In this document: in pieces, positions 1 through 6,278 of the stretch
How the letters are laid out: every line of letters starts with the position of its first letter
How positions within the stretch are numbered: the stretch's first letter is position 1
NCBI GenBank assembly: GCA_944350065.1
Contig: CALVOD010000058.1
Coordinates: 1 to 7,842, forward strand
Source of the DNA: an uncultured Clostridia bacterium
Lineage (GTDB): Bacteria; Bacillota; Clostridia; Christensenellales; DTU072
Reading direction: 5' to 3'
DNA length: 7,842 bases
Made by a program: the position numbers and the translations under genes
Notes under the pieces: model-generated
The model's input: only the letters and a program-made list of their open reading frames with translations
Told to the model about the DNA's origin: nothing
The model's database searches: none

Positions 1-356
1 GCTTTGCCCATTTTGTATTCGACAATGCTGCGCGCTTCGCGCAGTTTGCGTTCCTCCTCGGCGATTCTGTGCTTAACGCGGTTGATTTCTATTTCCTCCG
101 GCCACTCCATAGTCTGGCACAGAACTACGGTCTTGTCCTTACGCACTTCGGCAAAGCCGTCGGTATTGACGGCTTCCTTTTCGCCGTCGGCGGTCCTGAA
201 ACGCATTATCCCCGGGCAAAGCCCTATCACGAGCGGCGCGTGGTGCGCGAGTATGCCTATCCTTCCCGCGGGCGTGTCCACGGTAAGAGATTCCGCTTCA
301 CCTTCGAAAAAGACTTTTTCGGGAGTCACGATTTCAAGACGGAAAGTTTCAGCCAT
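1..356 (-). CDS. atpC: ATP synthase F1 subunit epsilon (3' end outside window)
   Basis: Epsilon is part of the central rotor stalk with gamma. It couples F1 to the c-ring and in many bacteria its C-terminal helices inhibit ATP hydrolysis. Reading from ATG at 356, 118 full codons are visible. The start MAETFRLEIVTPEKVFFEGE and the later segment GRIGILAHHAPLV (residues 31-43) match the N-terminal beta-sandwich of the family, and residues about 88-119 begin the charged helical C-terminal hairpin (RIAEEERKLREARS). The gene is cut by the window edge, so the last roughly 15 to 25 residues are not seen. The ATG overlaps the end of atpD by 8 bases, implying translational coupling. Whether the C-terminus carries an ATP-binding inhibitory motif cannot be judged. 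Confidence 0.95.
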   Translation of the reverse strand, partial: MAETFRLEIVTPEKVFFEGEAESLTVDTPAGRIGILAHHAPLVIGLCPGIMRFRTADGEKEAVNTDGFAEVRKDKTVVLCQTMEWPEEIEINRVKHRIAEEERKLREARSIVEYKMGK

Positions 357-1749
357 TGCCCTTTCTGCTCCTTTCGATAACTTCGTCGAGCCCGCCCGCG
401 AAATAGAAAAGATTTTCGTCGATATCGTCCGTTTCGCCGTTCAATATGCGTTCTACGCCGTCAACGGTTTCTTCGACGGGCACGTATTTGCCTTCCATGT
501 TGGTGTATACGGAGGAGACGAAGAAGGGCTGCGAGAAGAAGCGTATTATCTTCCTCGCGCGGTAAACGGTAATCTTATCTTCGGCGGACAGTTCTTCCAT
601 ACCGAGTATGGCGATGATGTCTTGAAGCTCTTTATATCTTTGCAAGGTTTCCTGCGTCCTGCGCGCAACCCTGTAATGTCTTTCGCCCACTATTTCGGGA
701 GAAAGTATGCGGGACGACGATTCGAGCGGATCTATGGCGGGATAAATACCCTGCTCCACAACCTTACGCGAAAGCACCGTCGTTGCGTCGAGGTGGCTGA
801 ATATCGTAGCGGGCGCGGGGTCGGTCAAATCGTCCGCGGGTACGTAAATCGCCTGTATCGAAGTAATGGACGCGCCGCGAGTGGCGGCGATGCGTTCTTC
901 GAGGGCGCCGAGCTCGGTAGCGAGCGTAGGCTGATAGCCGACTGCGGAAGGCATTCTTCCGAGAAGAGCGCTCACTTCGCTGCCCGCCTGCACGTAACGG
1001 AACACGTTGTCTATGAAAAGCAACACGTCCTGCTTCTTGACGTCGCGGAAATATTCGGCGAGCGTGAGCCCCGTAAGCGCCGCGCGCATACGGGAGCCCG
1101 GGGGCTCGTTCATCTGCCCGAATACGAGAGCGGTATTGTTCATACTGCCCGCTTCGGTCATTTCGGTGAGCATGTCGTTGCCCTCTCTCGAGCGCTCACC
1201 CACGCCGGTGAATACGGAATATCCCCCGTGCTCGGAAGCTATGGCGCGGATAAGCTCGAGGATAAGCACGGTCTTGCCCACGCCGGCGCCGCCGAAAAGT
1301 CCTATCTTACCGCCTTTGGTGTATGGCGTGAGCAAGTCGATGACTTTAATACCCGTTTCGAGTATCTCGGTACGCGACGAAAGCTCGCTGAAGGCGGGCG
1401 GCTTGGCGTGTATCGGACGGTAAGCGTCCGCTTTTATGTCGCCTTTATGGTCTATCGGCTCTCCGAGCGCGTTCATGAGCCTGCCGAGGGTGCCCTCTCC
1501 TACCGGCACCGTTATCGGCGCGCCGGTGGCTATGGCTTTCATTCCTCGCGCAAGTCCTTCGTTGGCGTGCATGGCTATGGTGCGCGCCACGCCGTGCTCG
1601 AGATAACCTTCCACTTCGAGAACTATTTGCTTTTCTTCGAGGTTGACTATAAGTTTTTCGTACATTTTCGGTACGTAGTCGTAGAACTGAACGTCCACGA
1701 CGGGCCCTATGACCTGAACCACTGTACCGGTATTTTTAGTTGCTTCCAT
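349..1749 (-). CDS. atpD: ATP synthase F1 subunit beta
   Basis: This is the catalytic subunit of F1, forming the alpha3beta3 hexamer and making ATP from ADP and phosphate. The 466-residue protein is of normal length and very well conserved. Visible motifs are the P-loop GGAGVGKT (153-160), the GERSREGND segment with the expected catalytic Glu at 185 and Arg 186, the Walker B strand VLLFIDN ending near D247, and LLGRMPSAVGYQPT (262-275). The lever region that contacts gamma reads EELSAED (385-391) where many bacteria have DELSEED. A small oddity is FRYVQAGSEV (250-259) where FRFTQAGSEV is usual. The start at 1749 has a GAGGT ribosome binding site (about 1754-1758) in the 10-base gap after atpG. 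The stop TGA overlaps the atpC start. Confidence 0.98.
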   Translation of the reverse strand: MEATKNTGTVVQVIGPVVDVQFYDYVPKMYEKLIVNLEEKQIVLEVEGYLEHGVARTIAMHANEGLARGMKAIATGAPITVPVGEGTLGRLMNALGEPIDHKGDIKADAYRPIHAKPPAFSELSSRTEILETGIKVIDLLTPYTKGGKIGLFGGAGVGKTVLILELIRAIASEHGGYSVFTGVGERSREGNDMLTEMTEAGSMNNTALVFGQMNEPPGSRMRAALTGLTLAEYFRDVKKQDVLLFIDNVFRYVQAGSEVSALLGRMPSAVGYQPTLATELGALEERIAATRGASITSIQAIYVPADDLTDPAPATIFSHLDATTVLSRKVVEQGIYPAIDPLESSSRILSPEIVGERHYRVARRTQETLQRYKELQDIIAILGMEELSAEDKITVYRARKIIRFFSQPFFVSSVYTNMEGKYVPVEETVDGVERILNGETDDIDENLFYFAGGLDEVIERSRKGNG

Positions 1750-1759
1750 ATCCGACCTC

Positions 1760-2614
1760 TCAGTCCGTACGCGCGGAGCTTATCTCCGCTATTTCCGTTG
1801 TTATCGCCGCCTGCCGCGCCCTGTGGAAATCGAGCTCGAGTTTCCCGAGCATTTCCTCGGCGTTATCGGACGCCTGTTTCATAGCCGCCATACGCTCGTT
1901 GTGCTCGCAACGCACAGACTGTATCAGCGCGCTGTATATAATGCCGAGAATGCACTGCGGCACGAGTATGTCGAAGACCTCCGCCGTAGTCGGTTCGAAT
2001 TCGAGCGTTTCGGTATAATTCGACTCCAGCTCCACGTTCTCGAGCTCCTTCGGATCCGGCGGCAGCGCCTTGAGCGAAACGGCTACGTCGCCCTTCGGCG
2101 TATGTCTCGTATAAATAATTTTGACGCAATCGATTTCGCCTTCGTCGAAGGCTTCGACGAGGTACATCATTATGCGCCTCGCGTCCGAAAGCGACGGATC
2201 CTGCGCGCAATACAGAAACTGCGCGTCGGTGCGTATCCCGTGCCGCGAGAAAAACTCCCTCGCCATAAGCCCTATCGTGTAAATTTTCGCGGGCTTTTCG
2301 GTTTCTATTTTTTCGAGCGCGAATTCGAGCACGCGGCGGTTGTAGTCGCCCGCCATTCCGTTGTCCGACGCTATCACGAGGAAAGCCGCCCGCTTGTCGC
2401 CTCGCGAAACGATATACGGGTGCGTCAGATCCTCGGTATGCGTAATGATATCTTTAAGCGTCGAAAGCACGCGCTCGAAATACCTCGAGTTCAATTCGTA
2501 CTTTTCGTTGGCTTTACGCATCTTGGCGACGCTTATCAGTTGCATCGCCTTGGTGATCTTGCCCGTTTCGCGCACGCTTTTGATGCGCTTTTTTATGTCG
2601 TGAAGACTTTGCAT
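1760..2614 (-). CDS. atpG: ATP synthase F1 subunit gamma
   Basis: Gamma is the rotating central shaft inside alpha3beta3. At 284 residues it has the usual length. The N-terminal helix contains KITKAMQLISVAKMRKANE (19-37), with the conserved Met at 24. The C-terminal helix has the family signature CEHNERMAAM (236-245) followed by RARQAAITTEIAEI (265-278). The central segment reads IASDNGMAGDYN (81-92) where relatives usually have a SDRGLCGGFN-like motif, so it is slightly divergent there. The ATG at 2614 follows the atpA stop by 16 bases. That gap (ACCGGTCGGTAGATAA on the coding strand) has no good Shine-Dalgarno, so translation probably depends on coupling to atpA. Function is not in doubt. 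Confidence 0.97.
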   Translation of the reverse strand: MQSLHDIKKRIKSVRETGKITKAMQLISVAKMRKANEKYELNSRYFERVLSTLKDIITHTEDLTHPYIVSRGDKRAAFLVIASDNGMAGDYNRRVLEFALEKIETEKPAKIYTIGLMAREFFSRHGIRTDAQFLYCAQDPSLSDARRIMMYLVEAFDEGEIDCVKIIYTRHTPKGDVAVSLKALPPDPKELENVELESNYTETLEFEPTTAEVFDILVPQCILGIIYSALIQSVRCEHNERMAAMKQASDNAEEMLGKLELDFHRARQAAITTEIAEISSARTD

Positions 2615-2630
2615 TTATCTACCGACCGGT

Positions 2631-4397
2631 TCAGTTACTCTCGCTCGCGCGGGCGGCGAGGTATTCCTTGACGAAACCCGCTATGGCTTCGTCGAAGCGC
2701 ACCGACTCTCTGTGGTCGAGCGCGCCGCGATCCGCAAGCGAACGCAACAGCGCCGATTGCTTCTCTTCGAAATGTTTATACAGTCCTTTGAGGAAAACGC
2801 GTACTTCAGCAAGAGGTATTTCTTTAAGGAAGCCCTTCGAAACGGCGTAAAGATATATAGCCTCTCTCAAAAAGCTCATCGGCTCGTATTCGTCCTGTTT
2901 CAGGGATTCCACCGTTTTGGCGCCGCTGTCGAGGACGGCTTTGGTGGAGTCGCCGAGCGAGGAGCCGAACTGCGCGAAAACTTCGAGCTCGCGGTAATGG
3001 GCTATATCGAGGCGCAGCGAAGCGCTCGTTTTGCGGATAAAAGGTCTTTGCGCCTGTCCGCCGACGCGGCTTACCGAAAGTCCCACGTTGATAGCCGGAC
3101 GCACGCCCGCGTTGAAAAGTTCGCTTTCGAGATATATCTGCCCGTCCGTAATGCTTATTACGTTAGTGGGAATATATGCTGAAATATCGCCCGCCTGCGT
3201 TTCGATAATAGGAAGCGCGGTAACGGAACCGCCGCCCGTTTCGTCCGAAAGTTTGGCAGCCCTCTCGAGCAGTCTCGAATGAATATAGAACACGTCGCCG
3301 GGATAGGCTTCGCGCCCCGCGGGGCGTTTAAGTAACAGCGATATCGCCCTGTACGCCACGGCGTGCTTGGACAAATCGTCATAAACGATGAGCACGTCCT
3401 TGCCGTCGTACATGAATTTTTCGGCGATGGCGGCGCCCGTATAAGGAGCTATATATTGTAACGGAGCCGAATCGTCCGCCGTGGTAAGCACTACCGTGGT
3501 GTATTCCGCCGCGCCGTATTTTTTGAGAGTCCTGATGAGCCTGCTCACCGTAGCCGCGCGCTGACCTATCGCCACGTAAATGCAATATACGTTCTTACCC
3601 TTCTGATTTAAAATAGTGTCGAGCGCTATGGCGGTCTTGCCGGTCTGCCTGTCTCCGATAATCAATTCGCGCTGACCTTTGCCTATCGGCACCATCGAGT
3701 CTATCGCGAGTATCCCCGTCTCGAGAGGTTCGGAAACTTTTTGTCTGTCTATTATCTGCGGAGCCGGGCTCTCGATACAACGCGTTTCGTCTCCCGAAAT
3801 ACGTTTACCGCCGTCGAGCGGCTCGCCCAACGGATTGACCACTCTGCCGAGAAGTTCTTCGCCTACCGGAACTTCTATTATCTTGCCGGTGGTGTATACG
3901 TAATCGCCGTACTCTGCGGAATCGACGTCGCTCAAGACTATCGCGCCGACGGAGTCCTTCTCGAGGTTCATCGCAAGCGCGAAACCGCGGGTGCCCACGA
4001 GGAGCAACTCGCCGTAACGGCAGTTGTTGAGTCCTTCCACCCTTATAACGCCGTCCGCCGCGCTTATTACCTTACCGCAATGCTCGAAGTCGAGTTTGTG
4101 CTCGACCATCTCCGAAAGTTTACTCTTTAAAAGAGCGGGTATGTCCTTGACGGCTATGCCCTCGCTTGCGGAGTGGAGTATCTTTTCGCTGTTCTTCCGT
4201 ATGCGCCTCAGTTCCGCCGCGGCGGAAGCGTCGTAGACGTCCTCGCCGTCCACTATAACTATGCCGCCTACTATGGAATCGATAACGTAACGGAACCGCA
4301 GTTCCTCGGAAACGTCGGCTTCGCGTAAACCCTTTTCGAGTTTCTTTTTCTGTGCCGCGGTAAGCGGCACCGAAGATTTGATGATTATTTCACGCAT
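2631..4397 (-). CDS. atpA: ATP synthase F1 subunit alpha with fused delta C-terminal domain
   Basis: Alpha is the non-catalytic nucleotide-binding subunit of F1. The protein is 588 residues, about 75-80 longer than a normal alpha. Residues about 80-588 are a full alpha: N-terminal helix and DGVIRVEGLNNC (115-126), P-loop GDRQTGKT (248-255), VYDDLSKHAVAYR (338-350), GREAYPGDVFYIHSRLLERA (361-380) and the arginine-finger segment NVGLSVSRVGGQAQ (437-450, Arg 444). Residues 1-78 resemble the C-terminal domain of delta: SSVPLTAAQKKKLEKGL, then VIDSIVGGIVIVDGEDVYDAS. The ATG at 4397 is the only plausible start: an in-frame TAA (the atpF stop) lies two codons upstream, and no ATG, GTG or TTG occurs around residues 66-85 to start alpha alone. 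The ribosome binding site is poor (AAGCGGT touching the ATG), suggesting coupling to atpF. Confidence 0.95.
   Translation of the reverse strand: MREIIIKSSVPLTAAQKKKLEKGLREADVSEELRFRYVIDSIVGGIVIVDGEDVYDASAAAELRRIRKNSEKILHSASEGIAVKDIPALLKSKLSEMVEHKLDFEHCGKVISAADGVIRVEGLNNCRYGELLLVGTRGFALAMNLEKDSVGAIVLSDVDSAEYGDYVYTTGKIIEVPVGEELLGRVVNPLGEPLDGGKRISGDETRCIESPAPQIIDRQKVSEPLETGILAIDSMVPIGKGQRELIIGDRQTGKTAIALDTILNQKGKNVYCIYVAIGQRAATVSRLIRTLKKYGAAEYTTVVLTTADDSAPLQYIAPYTGAAIAEKFMYDGKDVLIVYDDLSKHAVAYRAISLLLKRPAGREAYPGDVFYIHSRLLERAAKLSDETGGGSVTALPIIETQAGDISAYIPTNVISITDGQIYLESELFNAGVRPAINVGLSVSRVGGQAQRPFIRKTSASLRLDIAHYRELEVFAQFGSSLGDSTKAVLDSGAKTVESLKQDEYEPMSFLREAIYLYAVSKGFLKEIPLAEVRVFLKGLYKHFEEKQSALLRSLADRGALDHRESVRFDEAIAGFVKEYLAARASESN
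4164..4397 (-). other. Delta (OSCP) C-terminal-like domain at the N-terminus of alpha
   Basis: Residues 1-78 of the alpha-subunit protein match the pattern of the delta C-terminal domain. A beta strand (REIIIKSSVPL) is followed by a charged helix (TAAQKKKLEKGLREA), then the delta signature in which a Val-Asp pair precedes Gly-Gly-Ile-Val (VIDSIVGGIVIVDGEDVYDAS, about residues 38-58), then a helix with ELRRIRKNSEKI (62-73). In ordinary delta this domain binds the tips of the b dimer. The roughly 105-residue N-terminal helical bundle of delta, which binds alpha N-termini, has no counterpart here. The assignment was made by eye from family knowledge. Confidence 0.82.
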
Positions 4398-4403
4398 ACC
4401 GCT

Positions 4404-4970
4404 TTACTTGTTTTTATTCGCCGAAGCGCTTTCGGCAGCGCCGGATTGCGCGCCGTGCACTGCGCGGAATTGCTCGATAAGCGGAGCTATTACCGCTTCG
4501 TTATCCTCCGCGTTCACTTCGCGTTCGAGTATTTTAGAGGACATCGTCAAGGCGAGCGAAGTGACTTCTCTGCTCAAAGCCGCGCGTTCGCGCACCTCTT
4601 TCGCCGCCATATCCGCTTCCGCGCGCGCCACTATTTCTTTGGCGTCCTTACGCGCGCTCTCGAGAATAGCGTCCGCTTCCTTGACCGCGTTGGCGTTCGC
4701 GTCGTCCTCTATTTTGGCGGCGCGAACTTCCGCTTCGCGGATCTTTTCCTCCGCTTCGGCGCGCAGTTTCGCCGCTTCCTCTTTCTTTTTCTCGTGATCC
4801 GCTTCTTCCTCCGCGTATCCCTGCGCCCTCTTTTCCATAAACTTCTTTATCGGTTTATAGAGTAAAAAGCGCACGCCTATTATCAGAATGATAAAGTTGA
4901 AGATATGCAGCAGGATCTCGATCACGTTCAGTCCGAGCGGCATATCCGCCGCCGTCATAATCGTATTCAT
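4404..4970 (-). CDS. atpF: ATP synthase Fo subunit b
   Basis: Subunit b forms the dimeric peripheral stalk linking the a subunit to the top of F1. The 188-residue protein has one N-terminal membrane segment (about residues 15-41: VIEILLHIFNFIILIIGVRF), the family hallmark LLYKPIKKFMEKRA (37-50), then a long Glu/Lys/Ala-rich coiled coil to about residue 145. The end contains the typical LTMSSKILEREV (140s-150s) plus a low-complexity tail rich in Ala, Ser and Asn ending KNK. The ATG at 4970 has TAGGGGT just upstream. A second in-frame Met at codon 5 is possible, but its spacing is worse. Its TAA stop lies 6 bases before the next ATG and is in the same reading frame as atpA. Confidence 0.96.
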   Translation of the reverse strand: MNTIMTAADMPLGLNVIEILLHIFNFIILIIGVRFLLYKPIKKFMEKRAQGYAEEEADHEKKKEEAAKLRAEAEEKIREAEVRAAKIEDDANANAVKEADAILESARKDAKEIVARAEADMAAKEVRERAALSREVTSLALTMSSKILEREVNAEDNEAVIAPLIEQFRAVHGAQSGAAESASANKNK

Positions 4971-4981
4971 AGACCCCTACC

Positions 4982-5221
4982 TTACATCGTCATAATGAGT
5001 ATGGCTACGAGCAAGCCGTAAATCGCGAGCGTTTCGCAGAACGCGAGACCGAGGATCAGAGTGGATCTGATCTTGTTGTCGGCTTCGGGCTGACGGGCGA
5101 TGCCGTCGAGGGCTTTGCTGATGGAAAGTCCCATACCGAGAGCGGCGCCGAGACCGGTAAGCCCTATAGCGAGGGCGGCACCCAAAGAGGAAAGTTCTCC
5201 TGCAAGAAGCATTAAATTCAT
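4982..5221 (-). CDS. atpE: ATP synthase Fo subunit c (c-ring proteolipid)
   Basis: Subunit c forms the membrane rotor ring that carries the coupling ion. The 79-residue protein is a two-helix hairpin with the polar loop ARQPEA (42-47) holding the conserved Arg-Gln-Pro. The ion-binding carboxylate is Glu 63 in helix 2 (LAFCETLAIYGLL), with Thr 64 and Tyr 68 beside it as in many Na+-type rings. However, helix 1 has Met 30 where Na+-type rings carry Gln, and the glycine motif is broken (GLGAALGMG, 23-31), so ion specificity is unclear. It has the clearest ribosome binding site within the operon (GGAGGTG), as expected for a subunit needed in many copies. Confidence 0.97.
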   Translation of the reverse strand: MNLMLLAGELSSLGAALAIGLTGLGAALGMGLSISKALDGIARQPEADNKIRSTLILGLAFCETLAIYGLLVAILIMTM

Positions 5222-5225
5222 ATCA

Positions 5226-5232
5226 CACCTCC
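5226..5232 (-). promoter_or_regulatory. Strong ribosome binding site of atpE
   Basis: GGAGGTG on the coding strand lies just upstream of the atpE ATG at 5221, in the 27-base gap after atpB. It is much stronger than the sites before atpA and atpG, which fits the high copy number of subunit c. Confidence 0.85.
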
Positions 5233-5248
5233 GTGTAACGTAAATTAT

Positions 5249-5983
5249 CTATTCTACAGCCTCGCCGATGAAGATGGCGGACAGCGTAGCGAAAAGGAAG
5301 GATTGTATCAGCGCGTGGAATATCGTCGTGATGACCGAAACGACGGCGGGAACGACGAAACTGAGGAAAATCACGCTGTACACGAGCTCGACGATGATGA
5401 AGCCGCTCATAATCGCGCCGAAAAGACGGAAGGAAAGCGACAGCGGTACGGCGAGGTCTGTAATGATGTTGATGGGGTTGCCGAGGTAGCGTTTGGCTCT
5501 GCCGAAAAGTCCCTTTTCTCTCAAGCCGCAGTAATTTATGACGAAGAAAGTGGAGAGACCGAACGCAAGGCAGGTATTGATGCTTGCGAAAGCGGGGCGG
5601 ATGCCGAGCAATTCCGCGAGCGTGGTGAGGCAGATGAAAATAGCCGCCGCGGCGATATAAGGACCGACGAAACTTGCCTGACGTTTAAGGGGCGAAGCCG
5701 TCTTGTCGAAATAGCCGACCAAGCCTTCGAGCAGCAGCTGAAGACCTTTGGGCTGTTTTTTGAATTTCGGAATGAAGAAAATGCGGATAACGAGGCAGGC
5801 GAGCAAAATCACCGCCGTGCCGAGAAAGGCGGAATACAGCGAAGGGTTGACTTTAAGTCCGAAAAAGTCCACGAGTTCGGGGTCGATGGCTTCCTGAACG
5901 GCTTCGCTCATACCGCCGCCGAAAGCCTCTTTATAACTTTCCGCGAAAAAATCCGTAAAGGCGCTTGCCAGCATTGTAAGCAT
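5249..5983 (-). CDS. atpB: ATP synthase Fo subunit a
   Basis: Subunit a is the membrane stator that provides the ion half-channels next to the c-ring. The 244-residue protein has about five hydrophobic helices after a soluble N-terminus. The essential arginine is Arg 186 in LSLSFRLFGAIMSG. TLAELLGIRP (121-130) and the last-helix segment ALIQSFLFATLSAIFIG (224-240) are typical of the family. Residues around the arginine are unusual: Ala 190 replaces the common Asn of RLFGN, and Phe 195 and Thr 220 occupy positions where E. coli has the Glu219/His245 pair, by eye alignment. The ATG at 5983 has AAGGAGG seven bases upstream; an out-of-frame ATG at 5988 is too close to that site. It is the first gene of the operon. 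Confidence 0.96.
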   Translation of the reverse strand: MLTMLASAFTDFFAESYKEAFGGGMSEAVQEAIDPELVDFFGLKVNPSLYSAFLGTAVILLACLVIRIFFIPKFKKQPKGLQLLLEGLVGYFDKTASPLKRQASFVGPYIAAAAIFICLTTLAELLGIRPAFASINTCLAFGLSTFFVINYCGLREKGLFGRAKRYLGNPINIITDLAVPLSLSFRLFGAIMSGFIIVELVYSVIFLSFVVPAVVSVITTIFHALIQSFLFATLSAIFIGEAVE

Positions 5984-5990
5984 TGCATAC

Positions 5991-5997
5991 CCTCCTT
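5991..5997 (-). promoter_or_regulatory. Ribosome binding site of atpB
   Basis: AAGGAGG on the coding strand, seven bases before the ATG at 5983. It selects that start over the out-of-frame ATG at 5988, which is only two bases away from the site. Confidence 0.88.
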
Positions 5998-6040
5998 ACT
6001 GACGCAGAAGTCACGGAGCGGACACTTTAATAGGTATCCT

Positions 6041-6104
6041 ATTATAATGCGATATAATTTCCGTAACGTCCCATTATAATACACCCTTTTTTATGATAAA
6101 TCAA
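6041..6104 (-). promoter_or_regulatory. Probable sigma-A promoter region of the atp operon
   Basis: Two possible -10 boxes lie upstream of atpB on its coding strand. The distal one has TTGATT (6099-6104), a 17-base spacer and TATTAT (6076-6081), which overlaps a TATAAT at 6073-6078. The proximal one is a perfect TATAAT (6041-6046) with no good -35 at normal spacing. The resulting leaders would be roughly 85 or 50 bases. Both TATAAT boxes sit inside the palindrome ATTATAAT, so -10-like boxes exist on the plus strand too, but no plausible gene follows them there. This is a motif match only. Confidence 0.55.
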
Positions 6105-6206
6105 GCATTTTCGAGATAAGGCGCGCCATAGGCGCGTAAGCGCGTTAAAACCTTAAAAAACCGACCGAAAAAGCGCATTTTACCGTGGAAAAAGCAAATT
6201 ATAAGT

Positions 6207-6236
6207 AAAAAATGCGCCGCGGCAAACGCCGCGGCG
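6207..6236 (-). terminator. Rho-independent terminator after gpmI
   Basis: A perfect 9-bp GC-only stem (6215-6223 pairing with 6228-6236) encloses a 4-base loop. On the minus strand it is followed two bases later by a run of six T (6207-6212). It begins about 35 bases after the gpmI stop and separates gpmI transcription from the atp operon. On the plus strand no T-run follows. Confidence 0.85.
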
Positions 6237-6250
6237 ACATAAATTTCGTA

Positions 6251-6278
6251 AAGAATATTTTTTGCAAAAATTATTCTT
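6251..6278. repeat. AT-rich inverted repeat overlapping the gpmI stop codon
   Basis: AAGAATA (6251-6257) is mirrored by TATTCTT (6272-6278), with a partly complementary T-rich/A-rich interior. It covers the gpmI stop codon at 6271-6273. It may be a weak mRNA 3' structure ahead of the main terminator, or simply chance in AT-rich sequence. Confidence 0.3.

Noticed and set aside
4..1884. A 626-codon open frame on the plus strand opposite atpC, atpD and atpG
   Set aside because: It is exactly antisense to three highly conserved subunits. Its protein has no recognisable family, and its length follows from the codon bias of the true genes.
1823..2671. A 282-codon plus-strand open frame
   Set aside because: Antisense shadow of atpG; no ribosome binding site of note and an Arg-rich, low-sense protein.
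5303..6079. A 258-codon plus-strand open frame across atpB and the promoter region
   Set aside because: Antisense to atpB, with an extremely charged composition expected from reversing a hydrophobic membrane gene.
6122..6136. Short inverted repeat CGCGCC/GGCGCG near the end of the intergenic gap
   Set aside because: A 6-bp stem with a 3-base loop and no T-run on either strand; too weak to call a terminator or operator.
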